Source of the DNA: JAFAXD01 sp963816775
Lineage (GTDB): Bacteria > Pseudomonadota > Alphaproteobacteria > Rhizobiales > Xanthobacteraceae
Direction: 5' to 3'
DNA length: 64,000 bases
Assembly (NCBI GenBank): GCA_963816775.1
Contig: CAWFLX010000030.1
Coordinates: 137,998-201,997 of the forward strand
The notes beneath the pieces are model-generated. The model made no database searches and was not told where the DNA came from. It was given only the letters and a program-made list of their open reading frames with translations. The translations under genes were made by a program, and so were the position numbers. Below, one piece after another: positions 8,133-17,207 of the stretch; position 1 is the first letter of the stretch; every line of letters starts with the position of its first letter.

Positions 8133-9323
8133 ATGCAGTCTCTTGATGTTTCGGCGCTCGACACGACCAGAGACACCATCGAAGTTGTCGAGCGCAAGGG
8201 CCTCGGCCATCCGGATACGATATGCGACGCGCTGGCGGAAACATTGTCGCAGAATTTGTGCCGCGAATATCGCCGCCGTTTCGGAGAGATATTCCATCAT
8301 AACGTCGACAAAGCATTGCTGTGCGGTGGCCGCGCGAAGCCGAACTTCGGGGGCGGGTCAGTGCTCGCTCCCATCACTATCTATCTTGCCGGAAGGGCAA
8401 CCGCCAACGTAGGGAACGAAATCGTTAAAATCAAAGACATTGCGATAGAAGGGTCTCGATCTTGGTTACGCCGCAATTTGCACGCCCTGGATGCGGAACG
8501 CCATGTGAATATTCATGAATTAATCGAACCCGGCTCTCAAGATTTGCAGGAATTGTTCGCGCGTCGCAATCAGCAGGACGTTCCGCTCGCCAACGATACA
8601 TCAATCGGTGTTGGCTTCGCCCCGATGACGCAGCTCGAACGTCTTGTACTTTCAATCGAACGACGCATCAACGCCCGCGAGCGCGACCGCCCAGCTTGGG
8701 GGGAGGATATCAAGGTCATGGGAGTGCGACACGGCGATACCGTGCGGCTGACGATTGCCTGCGCAATGATCGGACAGTATCTCACCGGAATCGATGATTA
8801 TCTTGCCCAGAAGACCGCGATCCAGAAGATAGCGGACGAGCTCTCGGCGCAACACGGTTTCACCGCCACCCATGCGGCCGTCAACGCTGCCGATGACCCG
8901 TCCGCAGGCGCGATCTATCTCACTGTCACTGGGACCTCCGCGGAAGCCGGCGATGACGGGCAGGTCGGACGCGGTAACAGGGTGAATGGCTTAATCACGC
9001 CCGGCCGGCCAATGAGCCTGGAGGCGGCGGCAGGCAAGAACCCGGTGACCCACGTTGGGAAGATCTACAACGTGCTTGCTCGGAAGATTTGCGAAACACT
9101 GGTGACGACCGTGCCCGAAATCGCTGCCGCACAGTGCCTGATGGTCAGTCAGATTGGCAGCCCGATATCAAGCCCAGCGCTCGTCCAGGTCAAGATCGCA
9201 ACGCGGGATGAATCGCCAGTCGACAAATTGAGGCGACGCATCGTGGAGGTCACCGATGACTGCGTTGCCGGTGCTCCCAGACTTATCGATGACTTCGTAA
9301 CCGGAGCCATCGATGTTTTCTGA
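8133..9323 (+). CDS. Archaeal-type S-adenosylmethionine synthetase
   Basis: The 396-residue product begins behind AGGAGA. It shows the archaeal/MAT family pattern rather than bacterial MetK: VERKGLGHPDTICD near the N-terminus, FHHNVDKALLCGG (about 54-66), the Gly-rich GDDGQVGRGNRVNGLITPGRPMS-type region (about 271-290) and KNPVTHVGKIYN (about 304). The enzyme makes S-adenosylmethionine from ATP and methionine. In bacteria this class is usually an accessory copy acquired laterally. It lies next to fixLJ without a FixK box of its own and could be the last gene of the upstream transcript (148-base gap). Confidence 0.88.
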   Translation: MQSLDVSALDTTRDTIEVVERKGLGHPDTICDALAETLSQNLCREYRRRFGEIFHHNVDKALLCGGRAKPNFGGGSVLAPITIYLAGRATANVGNEIVKIKDIAIEGSRSWLRRNLHALDAERHVNIHELIEPGSQDLQELFARRNQQDVPLANDTSIGVGFAPMTQLERLVLSIERRINARERDRPAWGEDIKVMGVRHGDTVRLTIACAMIGQYLTGIDDYLAQKTAIQKIADELSAQHGFTATHAAVNAADDPSAGAIYLTVTGTSAEAGDDGQVGRGNRVNGLITPGRPMSLEAAAGKNPVTHVGKIYNVLARKICETLVTTVPEIAAAQCLMVSQIGSPISSPALVQVKIATRDESPVDKLRRRIVEVTDDCVAGAPRLIDDFVTGAIDVF

Positions 9324-9397
9324 TGACCGAAAGAGAGCCGAAGTGAATCGGGCAATAGTTATCGATTGACGTTGATCGGCGCGAGCTCTGGTGAGCA

Positions 9398-9480
9398 TTG
9401 CTCGAGCCGCATCCGAAGCTAAACTTCGCCATGGCAAGCCGCGAACGTCGCGCCGCTTACATCAGTCGCTTACAAGGTAG
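9398..9480 (+). pseudogene. Cytochrome c C-terminal remnant
   Basis: The frame reads LLEPHPKLNFAMASRERRAAYISRLQ, closely matching the C-terminus of the cytochrome at 9843-10145 (LEPHPKMNFAPSRRE and AAYISTL). No heme motif CxxCH precedes it and the frame runs on without purpose, so only the Met-ligand loop region and last helix remain, with Leu in place of the heme-ligand Met. It lies on the opposite strand to the intact cytochromes. Confidence 0.5.
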
Positions 9481-9542
9481 TTGCGATCGCAGTTATAGGC
9501 GGCATCTCCGCTCCCAGAAACCGGTAGCGGACTTGCGCCGCG

Positions 9543-9836
9543 ATGAGCTCCTCGCTGCCATTTTCTGCGCTCCCGACCAGCAGTCATCTCGCGAGAAGCT
9601 CACGCACGAACGCCTCTGGATTCATTCCAATAACTGCGAAAGCGGCATCCCAGCGCATCACGAAGCTCACGGCGCAAGTCTCCAAAGTACGACACGAGAT
9701 CGAATGTCGGCGCGCGATCTCAACAATATGCATTCGCCGCCGGGCTGGCCTGATGGCGGCGGTCGCGGTCACGGGGGGCCTTTTCGTCGGCCTCGCGCTC
9801 TCGCGCTTCCGTTCGGTCACGGCGCAGGCGATGTAG
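9543..9836 (+). pseudogene. Remnant of a small membrane-anchored protein
   Basis: The C-terminal end (RAGLMAAVAVTGGLFVGLALS, about 9768-9830) looks like the membrane anchor of YqjD/DUF883-like or nutrient-stress proteins. The preceding helix is readable only by changing frame near 9740-9765 (QQYAFAAG). I take it as a decayed gene. Upstream sequence gives no recognisable domain. Confidence 0.25.
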
Positions 9837-9842
9837 ACCAGG

Positions 9843-10145
9843 CTATTTGGCAAGCGTGCTGATATAGGCCGCCACGTCGATTGCTTCGCGCCGTGACGGG
9901 GCGAAGTTCATCTTCGGATGCGGTTCGAGCAAGGCATACGCCAGCAGGTCCGCGTCGAAACCGCTCTTGCGCCCGATAACGTCAAACGGAGGCGCGATCG
10001 CGACCTCACGTCGTTGGTGCGGCTCGATGATATGGCATGGCGAGCACTGCCGCTGCGCGATGTCCCTGCCGTTGTTGACGTCTGCGCCGAGGGCCATCGA
10101 TGGCGACATACTCGCGATAAGCAGGGCCCAATGATAAATCCTCAT
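9843..10145 (-). CDS. Monoheme cytochrome c
   Basis: A 100-residue protein with a signal peptide (MRIYHWALLIASMSPSMALG), heme-binding CSPCH at residues 34-38 and a probable axial Met in HPKMNF near residue 78. AGAGGAACAGG precedes the ATG. It is a class I c-type cytochrome for periplasmic electron transfer. It lies 51 bases downstream of the cytochrome gene at 10197-10517 and is probably cotranscribed. The redox partner is unknown; the surrounding Fix island suggests respiration at low oxygen. Confidence 0.85.
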   Translation of the reverse strand: MRIYHWALLIASMSPSMALGADVNNGRDIAQRQCSPCHIIEPHQRREVAIAPPFDVIGRKSGFDADLLAYALLEPHPKMNFAPSRREAIDVAAYISTLAK

Positions 10146-10196
10146 ACCTGTTCCTCTTTCGGGATTCGCCGAGATGATAACGGGACGGCGTCGGCT

Positions 10197-10517
10197 TCAC
10201 CGTGCGATTCCTAGCGCGGCAATGTAATCGGCGAGATCGGAAGCTTCGCTTCGTGTGAGCGACATGCTCGGCATCTTCGGATGGGGATCGAGAAGGAAAA
10301 AAGCCACCTTGTTGCGGTCGAAGCCTGGCATCCGTGCAATGGACGCGAACGCCGGAACGTCGGCGCTTGCCTGTTTTTGGTCGGGGGCGACAACGTGACA
10401 GGAGGCGCACCATTGGCGCGCAAGGCGCTCCCCGTTTGCCGGGTCGGCGCGAGCAGGTCCGGAAATAACAGCGATCGTGACGAGCAAGATCATGATGCTA
10501 CGCGATTCTGAAAGCAT
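10197..10517 (-). CDS. Monoheme cytochrome c
   Basis: From ATG 10517 (MLSESRSIMILL) a 106-residue protein shows a signal peptide ending GPARA, heme motif CASCH and Met ligand in HPKMPS. GGAG lies ten bases upstream of this ATG; a longer in-frame form to 10583 has no Shine-Dalgarno. Sequence and size are similar to the next gene, so the two arose by duplication. It is the first gene of a two-cytochrome unit. No FixK box was found directly upstream. Confidence 0.83.
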   Translation of the reverse strand: MLSESRSIMILLVTIAVISGPARADPANGERLARQWCASCHVVAPDQKQASADVPAFASIARMPGFDRNKVAFFLLDPHPKMPSMSLTRSEASDLADYIAALGIAR

Positions 10518-10811
10518 GACCAAGAAACTCCGTTTGTTTGCTGGAATTGTAGCCCCTGTGGCGGACGCTTCGCATAGTGACATGCGTGCCGATTAGCTTA
10601 AGTCGCTGATCACTCAGAATACCACTGGCCTGAGCATTTGTTTGTCCGCTTATCACCCATAGTATCGGGTTGCAGACGGTCGGCTTGGCTCTTCTGCTTC
10701 GCAAGCTCCCCACCTCCCCCGGTTGTTAGCCTATCATTCGGCGAAATAGGGGGACAACGAGGGATCCAAGAATTTTGCGGCGTCGGTTCCTCGATCTTCC
10801 AACATTGTCGT

Positions 10812-10825
10812 TTGATCAGGATCAA
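10812..10825. promoter_or_regulatory. FixK/FNR box with full consensus
   Basis: TTGATCAGGATCAA matches both half-sites TTGAT and ATCAA exactly. Rightward, TATGTT near 10846-10851 could serve as -10, with a start near 10860, AGGAG at 10868 and an ATG at 10880. The gene there appears broken. Confidence 0.7.
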
Positions 10826-10879
10826 AGCCTGTGCCGGCGCGGCGGCTATGTTGGCCACCCGAACCAGAGGAGCAGGACA

Positions 10880-10953
10880 ATGCCGGTGGATGCCGCGTCG
10901 TATTCATCCTTGCCGGAATCGTGCTCGCCCTCATGCTGTTTGGGGGGCGCTGA
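10880..10953 (+). pseudogene. Frameshifted small membrane protein gene
   Basis: An ATG at 10880 has a perfect AGGAG eight bases upstream and follows a consensus FixK box. In the ATG frame the product is Ser/Cys-rich and unlikely. In another frame the same stretch reads CRVVFILAGIVLALMLFGG then stops at 10953, a typical single membrane span. One missing base just after the start would unite the two. Either a decayed gene or a sequence error. Confidence 0.3.
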
Positions 10954-11116
10954 TGTGGGCTCAACGATTCGGGATTTCATGACACCCACGATCTCGAAAC
11001 TGCTGGAGCGCTTTTAGCAGTCTGGCATGACCGTGCGTGTTCGTTATTGCGACAGATCATTCATCAAACTGTCATCCAAGCGGCGATGATCATCTCCCAA
11101 GCACCCCGCGCCAACT

Positions 11117-11130
11117 TTGATCTAGGTCAG
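11117..11130. promoter_or_regulatory. FixK/FNR-like box upstream of phaC
   Basis: TTGATCTAGGTCAG has one perfect half-site and one with two departures. Class II spacing gives a start near 11165 with TAATAAT at 11152-11158 as a good -10, and phaC begins at 11195. The position makes it credible despite the imperfect half-site. Confidence 0.55.
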
Positions 11131-11194
11131 AGGCCGGCAAAAGCGTCGAGCTAATAATTAAGATTATGCAATGCCATGCCCGTGAGGACTGTAG

Positions 11195-13024
11195 ATGCTC
11201 GAAATCGCCCCCGCACTGAAGCCACTCGATCCTTCGCCTCCGGCGCATCCGGCGCACGTTGACGTGCCGGCGGCGGCGACCGAGCCACCCGAGGGTGCGG
11301 AGTTGCCTTCGTTCGAAACTCTTGATCGGATGGCACGGGCCATGACCGCGCGCGTCACCCAGGGGGTCTCGCCGAACGCGCAGCTGGCGGCTTGGACCGA
11401 TTGGTTCTTACACCTCAGCCGCGCTCCTGGACGCCAACTGGAGCTTGCGCAGCAGGCGATGATCATGGCCGCGCGGTTTACGCAGTTCGCCGTGAGCGCC
11501 GGAATGGGCAAAGCACCCGCTCCGCCATTTCCGCCGCACGCGGGGGACCGACGCTTCGATGATCCCGAATGGAACAAACAGCCGTATGCGATCTGGCAGC
11601 AGCTTTTTCTTGGGTACGAGGACTGGTGGCGGGCGGCGACGCGCGGGATCCGCGGGATGACGCCCAAAAATGCGGCACGCGTCGGCTTCTTGGCCCGCCA
11701 GTCGCTCGACGTTTTCTCGCCGTCAAACGTGCCGTGGCTCAATCCGGTGATCGTGAAGCGGACGCTCCGCGAAGGCGGCGCGAACCTGGTGCGCGGCATG
11801 ACCAATGTTTTCGACGACGTTCTGCGCACAATCGGGATAGAGGCCGCTCCATCACCGAATGGCTATCGGGTCGGCGAGGACCTCGCGATCACGGCCGGCC
11901 AGGTAATCTACCGCAACGATCTCATGGAGCTCATTCAATACAGTCCGGCGACCAGTGACGTAATCGCCGAACCGGTGCTGATCGTGCCGGCGTGGATCAT
12001 GAAGTATTACGTACTCGACCTGCGGCCGCACAATTCGTTGGTGCACTACCTGGTCGAGCGCGGCTTCACCGTATTCATGGTGTCCTGGCGCAATCCGAGC
12101 GCTGCCGACCGCGACCTCACGTTCGATGCCTACCGCACGGCCGGCATCATGGCCGCGCTTGACGCAGTGAACGCGGTGGTCCCAGGCCGTAAGGTGCATG
12201 CCTGCGGCTATTGCATCGGCGGTACCCTGCTGGCGATTGCGGCCGCCACCATGGCGCGGGACGACGACGACCGGCTGGCCAGCGTGACGATGCTCGCCGC
12301 TCAGACCGATTTCAGCGAGGCCGGCGAGCTGATGCTGTTCGTCGACGAGAGCCAGATTGCGTTTCTCGAAGACATGATGTGGGACCAGGGCGTGCTCGAT
12401 ACCCGGCAGATGGCCGGCGCATTTCGGGCACTGCGGTCGAACGATCTCATCTGGTCGAAAATGATGCGCGAATACTTGCTCGGCGAGCGCGACGGCGCTA
12501 CCGACCTCACCGCCTGGAATGCGGATCAGACGCGCATGCCCTACCGCATGCATTCGCAATACCTGCGCGCGTTGTTTCTGGAAAACCGATTGACCGCCGG
12601 CCGCTACGCGGTGGAAGGCCGTGTAATTGCGCTCAAGGACATCCGCAGGCCGATGTTCGTGATCGGAACCGAGACCGATCACATCGCGCCCTGGCGTTCG
12701 GTCTACAAAGTGCACCTGTTCACCGACAACGAGCTCACCTTTGTGCTCACGAACGGAGGCCACAACGCCGGCGTCGTGTCAGAGCCAGGCCACGATGGCC
12801 GGCACTACTACGTAGCGACGCGGGCGCCCGACGCCCCCTACGTCGATCCGGATACCTGGCTTGCACGTGCGCGACGCGCCGAGGGATCATGGTGGACGCA
12901 ATGGACTTCGTGGCTCGAGTCCCATAGTGCCACTGGACGCGTGGCGTTGCCGAGCATGGGCGCGCGCGTGCGAGGGCTGACGCCGCTAGGCCCAGCGCCC
13001 GGGACGTATGTGCGGCAGCATTAG
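11195..13024 (+). CDS. phaC: Poly(3-hydroxyalkanoate) synthase, class I
   Basis: The 609-residue enzyme polymerises 3-hydroxyacyl-CoA into PHA granules. It has an N-terminal PhaC domain (about 70-240; DPEWNKQPYAIWQQLFL) and an alpha/beta-hydrolase core. The nucleophile is Cys340 in the box GYCIGG; a catalytic Asp and His lie in the C-terminal third (TEDHIAPW-like stretch and TNGGHNAGVV). GAGG precedes the ATG. The FixK-like box at 11117 suggests induction in low oxygen, where PHA synthesis serves as an electron sink. A second PhaC-like gene lies convergently just downstream. Confidence 0.93.
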   Translation: MLEIAPALKPLDPSPPAHPAHVDVPAAATEPPEGAELPSFETLDRMARAMTARVTQGVSPNAQLAAWTDWFLHLSRAPGRQLELAQQAMIMAARFTQFAVSAGMGKAPAPPFPPHAGDRRFDDPEWNKQPYAIWQQLFLGYEDWWRAATRGIRGMTPKNAARVGFLARQSLDVFSPSNVPWLNPVIVKRTLREGGANLVRGMTNVFDDVLRTIGIEAAPSPNGYRVGEDLAITAGQVIYRNDLMELIQYSPATSDVIAEPVLIVPAWIMKYYVLDLRPHNSLVHYLVERGFTVFMVSWRNPSAADRDLTFDAYRTAGIMAALDAVNAVVPGRKVHACGYCIGGTLLAIAAATMARDDDDRLASVTMLAAQTDFSEAGELMLFVDESQIAFLEDMMWDQGVLDTRQMAGAFRALRSNDLIWSKMMREYLLGERDGATDLTAWNADQTRMPYRMHSQYLRALFLENRLTAGRYAVEGRVIALKDIRRPMFVIGTETDHIAPWRSVYKVHLFTDNELTFVLTNGGHNAGVVSEPGHDGRHYYVATRAPDAPYVDPDTWLARARRAEGSWWTQWTSWLESHSATGRVALPSMGARVRGLTPLGPAPGTYVRQH

Positions 13025-13044
13025 TAGGTGACGCGTGCGGCTGT

Positions 13045-14172
13045 TCAAGCAGCGTCGAACAGCGCCCGATCGGGCTGCGCCAGCCAACAACCGATGTCGC
13101 GCCATTCGTTGGCGAGCGTTTGGCGCCCCATGAAGAGCCCCAGATGCTCACCGGGCGCGACGGCATGACGAATAGCGGCCGGCCGGGTTCCCACCAGGTG
13201 CCGAAGCGCCAAGGTCTGAGCGGGTGCGACCACCTGATCGTCGCGCGCAGCAAGCAGGTAAATCGGTGTCTTCACGGACGCCAAATCGATGCGTCGGCCC
13301 AGCGCGGTGAAGGTCCCCGCGGAAAGCTCGTTCTTCAGGTAGAGCCGTTCCACGACTTCGAGATAGTAGCGGCCGGGCAAATCCAGGAGCCACGCATACC
13401 ATTCGCGAAAGCGCGCCTCTAGCCGCCGGAAGCCTTCGGCGTCAACAGCATCAGGGCTTTGCAAGATTGCGCGGATCGCCTCGGCTTCAAGCGATTTAAG
13501 TTCCCAAAATCCGCGCAGGCGGCGCCCCAGCATGCGACCACCGCCAAGGCCGACCAATTCCCTGAATAGCTCGAGCGGCGTCGATTGCGCGAGCCGCGAC
13601 AAGGCGCAGTCGCCGGCGCTGATATCGACCGGCGCGCCGGCCAACACCAGCCTGCGCAGTTTTTTGGGAAAGCGCGCAGCGTAGACGAGCCCCAACCAGC
13701 CGCCCTGACAGAGCCCAACAAGATCGACCGTTCCGCCCAGCTCATCGATCAGTACGTTAAGGTCGGCGATGTAGTCGTCGATGGCGAGCGAGGCCATGTC
13801 GGTGCGTGCCGAGCGCCAGTCAGTCACGAATACGGAAGCGCCGGTTGTATTTCGCAGCGCTTCAATCAAACTGTGCCCGGGCGCGATATCGGTGATAGTG
13901 GCAGCGTGCAGCGCGAACGGCGCACAGACCAGGGTGGGTTGTCCCTTTGCGGACGTGCCAAAGCCGCGCAAGCTCACGCTTTCGAGCTCGAGCACGATCT
14001 CATTGGGCGTCACCCAACCCGGCTCGAGACCAAGCGGTTCGCCGTTTAGGTCGCCCGCCAGATCGAGGAACCCTTGCGCGACCGCGGCAGCGAACTCGCT
14101 CGTCTGTTCCGCCGCAATCGCCGGCCACAGCAGTCCGAGGGCAGCAAGGGGAAGGTCTGCAACACGAGCCAT
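13045..14172 (-). CDS. PhaC-like alpha/beta hydrolase
   Basis: The 375-residue protein has an alpha/beta-hydrolase fold with a Cys nucleophile (Cys155 in GLCQGGW), VFVTDWRSA and a late APGEHLGLF His motif. These resemble class III PHA synthase subunits or the PhaC-related hydrolase family. It could extend, synthesise or mobilise PHA; sequence alone does not decide. It faces phaC tail-to-tail with a 20-base gap. No Shine-Dalgarno precedes its ATG, and a perfect FixK palindrome is centred 42.5 bp upstream, so the transcript may be leaderless. Confidence 0.8.
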   Translation of the reverse strand: MARVADLPLAALGLLWPAIAAEQTSEFAAAVAQGFLDLAGDLNGEPLGLEPGWVTPNEIVLELESVSLRGFGTSAKGQPTLVCAPFALHAATITDIAPGHSLIEALRNTTGASVFVTDWRSARTDMASLAIDDYIADLNVLIDELGGTVDLVGLCQGGWLGLVYAARFPKKLRRLVLAGAPVDISAGDCALSRLAQSTPLELFRELVGLGGGRMLGRRLRGFWELKSLEAEAIRAILQSPDAVDAEGFRRLEARFREWYAWLLDLPGRYYLEVVERLYLKNELSAGTFTALGRRIDLASVKTPIYLLAARDDQVVAPAQTLALRHLVGTRPAAIRHAVAPGEHLGLFMGRQTLANEWRDIGCWLAQPDRALFDAA

Positions 14173-14207
14173 GGGTGAATATTACGATCAATTTTTCATT
14201 GGTCGTA

Positions 14208-14221
14208 TTGAGCTAGCTCAA
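14208..14221 (-). promoter_or_regulatory. FixK/FNR box of PhaC-like gene
   Basis: TTGAGCTAGCTCAA is a perfect palindrome. Its centre is 42.5 bp from the A of the start codon at 14172, with TAATAT at the -10 position. The predicted +1 is base 14173, one base before the ATG. Confidence 0.65.
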
Positions 14222-14293
14222 AACCGCGCGCCCGACACGGGAGTTGCGATTTTGGCGGCTTGGACACCGATTCTGAGCGTTGCGTACCGTTGC

Positions 14294-14656
14294 CTACATC
14301 CCCCAGCGGCGCACGAACCAGACTTTGACCAGGTGGGTGAGGATCGCGTAGCTCAACAGCATGCTGGCAGCCAGCGACGCGAGCGTCAGCAGGAGCGCAT
14401 TGAGCGGATTCTTGGCACGGCTCCACAGTTCCTGCGCGATCGTGGGTTTTCGCTCACGCGTCACCAGATTATGGCCATACTGGGCAAGACGCTGCGCTGC
14501 TTCAGCCGTCGGGATGCCGGCGTAACTCGACCCAGGTCGGTGACAAGACTGCGCGCCTGTAAGGAGACTGATGGAAAACAGCTCCTCGGTCTCGGCAACC
14601 GCCGCGGGTGCGGAGCGCGCGTGATGCATCGATGGGAAGAAAACTGGAAAGTTCAT
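14294..14656 (-). pseudogene. MgtA-like P-type ATPase with large internal deletion
   Basis: The 120-codon frame starts with the cytoplasmic N-terminus of an MgtA/SERCA-type cation ATPase (AAQRLAQYGHNLVTRE, then WSRAKNPLNALLLTLASLA). It jumps directly to what looks like the last membrane helix and tail of the same family (SYAILTHLVKVWFVRR). The phosphorylation, ATP-binding and most membrane segments, some 700-750 residues, are missing, yet the frame is open across the junction. It cannot transport. It lies just downstream of a heavy-metal ATPase gene on the same strand. Confidence 0.65.
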
Positions 14657-14699
14657 GGCCTGTCACATCGGTTCGAATCAGCCGCCGCAATGTCCGCGA

Positions 14700-17016
14700 T
14701 TACCTCGCCACAACGGCATCGTAGATATCGTCTTCCTGCGCCATATGGATGCGCACCAGAGATTCAATCGTCTCGATCACGCGCTGCGCATCACGGATCA
14801 CATAACGGTCCATCTTTTCCAGCCGTAAATCTTCGACGAGGCGGGCGAGCAGCCGCGCCAAGTGCAGGATTTCGCGGTGCGCCCGGCTCATGGCGGAAAG
14901 CGTATTGTGATCCGTTAGAACCTTGGCCAGTTTCGGATAGACGTTCCCTTCGTCATCGCGTTCGTGCGCGACGACCCCTCGCTGCACGATGCTATTGGCT
15001 TCTTCGACCAACGCAGGTGCACTTTCGGCCGTGGCGTCGTCGAGGGCGTCTGCAATCGAGCGGAGCCGATCGAGATCGTATCCGAGCGTCATGTGATCAT
15101 GACGCAACTCGCGCCCGGTTGATGCCGGGATCGTATGCCGAAGGGGGCGGTGCGCTGGGCGCAAGGCGCGCAGGGCGTTAAGAATCACCGTGACGTCGAT
15201 CACCTCCTGGGCGATTGCGGCCGGTACCGGAACAAGCCACCCGATCGCCGCGGCCAGCATCGCCAACATCGACAAACTCATACCGACGATGATGCTTTGC
15301 AGCGCAATGCGCCGCGCGCGTTGTGCAATCACGATGGCCTCGCCGACCCGGTCGAGCCGATCCGCAAGGATCACGACATCGGCCGCTTCGGACGAGGCAC
15401 TCGCGCCGCGAGCACCCATGGCAATGCCAACATCGGCCGCCGCCAGCGCCGGCGCGTCATTGATGCCGTCCCCGACCATGACGGTCGGGTTAAGACGCTG
15501 CTCAGTGCGCACCGCGTCGACCTTGTCGGACGGAACGCGATCCGCCAACACGCAATCCAGGTCGAGCGCGGCTCCGATGGTTTGGGCGGCAGCCGCGCGA
15601 TCGCCGGTGATCATCCCGATGCGCGCTACACCCGCTGCACGCAGCATGCGAATCGCCTGCGGCGCATCGGCGCGCAATTCATCGGCGAGCAGGAGGGCGC
15701 CAATCGGCCGTTCATCGACAGCGACGAACACCACCAAGGCCGAACGCCACGAGCCGCGACGTAGGGCCCGTACGGCCCATGCATCGGCGTGCCGATGTCC
15801 AAAGATCATGTCGTGGGACCCAGCACTTACGCGCCGGCCCTCGACAATCCCATGCAGGCCGGAACCCGCGGACTCTTGGACCTGTTCGGGCATAAGCCAG
15901 GTGCAAACCGCGCTCGACGGCCGCTGCAACAATCGCGGCCGCGACCACGTGATGCGAAGCTTGCTCGAGCGAGGCTCCAAGTTGCAGCACGGTCTCGGGT
16001 TTTTCGTTGGGCGCAACCTCGAGCGAGAGCAGTCGCGCGCCGCCGACTGTGAGCGTGCCGGTCTTGTCCAGCAATACCGTATGAGCGCGTGCCAGCGCCT
16101 CGAGCGGAGCTCCGCCCTTGATCAGAATCCCGCGCCGCGCAGCCTGGGCAACGCCAGCGATCAAGGCCACGGGCGCCGCCAGAATGAGCGGACAGGGGGT
16201 TGCGGCTACGAACACGGCCAAGCCGCGGATGAGATCGCCGGAGAAAAACCAGGCGATGCCCGCCACGGTGACGGTGAACGGCAGGAAGAAGAGCGCGTAA
16301 CGGTCCGCGAGCCGCACAAAGGGCGCCTTGGCGGTTTGCGCCGCAGTGACCATACGCACGATGCCCGCATACGTGCTCTCGCCCGCGGTTGACGTGGCGA
16401 CCATGTCGAACGTCTCGCCGGCGTTGAGCGCGCCGCTGGAAACCAAAGTACCTCTGGTTCGCAACACCGGAATTGCTTCGCCAGTCACCGCCGATTCGTC
16501 GATCGTTGCGCTTTCCGACCTCACAACACCGTCAACCGGAATGACCTCGCCGGCGCGTACCAGGATCTTGTCACCGACGGCAATATCGCCGATCGGCACG
16601 TCCTCGATCGCGCCGCCGGCTTCGCGATGTGCCAAGCGGGGCGCTCGATCGACCAACGCGCGCAGATCGTGTTCGGCGCGCCCGACCGCGATGTCCTCGA
16701 GCATGTTGCCGCCCGAATACATCAGCGCGATGACCGCACCTGCCAGCGGCTGGTCAAGCGCAAGCGCGCCGACCATCGACAAGAGCGCAATCGCATCGAC
16801 CCCCAGCCGCTTCGCCAATAGATCCCTGATGATCGAAACCGCGAGGCCAGCCGCGACCGGTGCGGTCGCAACCCACCAGAATGCATCCGCAAGATCAGGA
16901 TAGCCGGCGAGGCGTGCCAGGATTCCCGCTGACAAACCAAGCGTGGCAATGGCGATTAGTGCTCGACTGAGGACGCGCTCGGACGCGATTCTGTTTCTCC
17001 AATTTGCTGTCGCCAT
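14700..17016 (-). pseudogene. P1B-type metal ATPase with C-terminal hemerythrin domain, frameshifted
   Basis: Read from ATG 17016, the protein has membrane segments, the actuator loop (TGEAIP), a TPCPL metal-site motif in place of CPC, and the phosphorylation site DKTGTLT. Near 15893-15898 the frame shifts by one surplus base; the second frame continues with the ATP-binding region, GDGINDAPAL and two final helices. The C-terminal 140 residues form a hemerythrin-like HHE domain (HDHMT, then VVAHERDDE, HREI and IHMAQEDD). No N-terminal metal-binding domain is seen. The box at 17051 is centred 41.5 bp from the ATG and no Shine-Dalgarno is present. Substrate unknown; the di-iron domain suggests oxygen, NO or iron sensing. 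Confidence 0.8.
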
Positions 17017-17050
17017 GGAAACATGATGAGGGGAACAGCGAATGCATCGC

Positions 17051-17064
17051 TTGAGTAAGATCAA
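17051..17064 (-). promoter_or_regulatory. FixK/FNR box of ATPase-hemerythrin gene
   Basis: TTGATCTTACTCAA on the minus strand. The centre (17057.5) is exactly 41.5 bp from the A of the ATG at 17016, and CATCAT occupies the -10 position. This predicts a transcript starting at the start codon itself. Confidence 0.65.
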
Positions 17065-17207
17065 TTTTGGAACACTAGCGAAATGGCGATGGCTTACCTC
17101 AAGAATCAGATCATCCTGATCCAAGGGGTGATCTTAGCTACTTGTATTTCGCACTGTATCGGCGCGGTGAGGACAGTATGATGACGACGCTGCGCCGAAG
17201 CGCGCTG

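Noticed and set aside
9366..9379. TTGACGTTGATCGG as a FixK box
   Set aside because: The second half-site is poor and only a cytochrome remnant follows.
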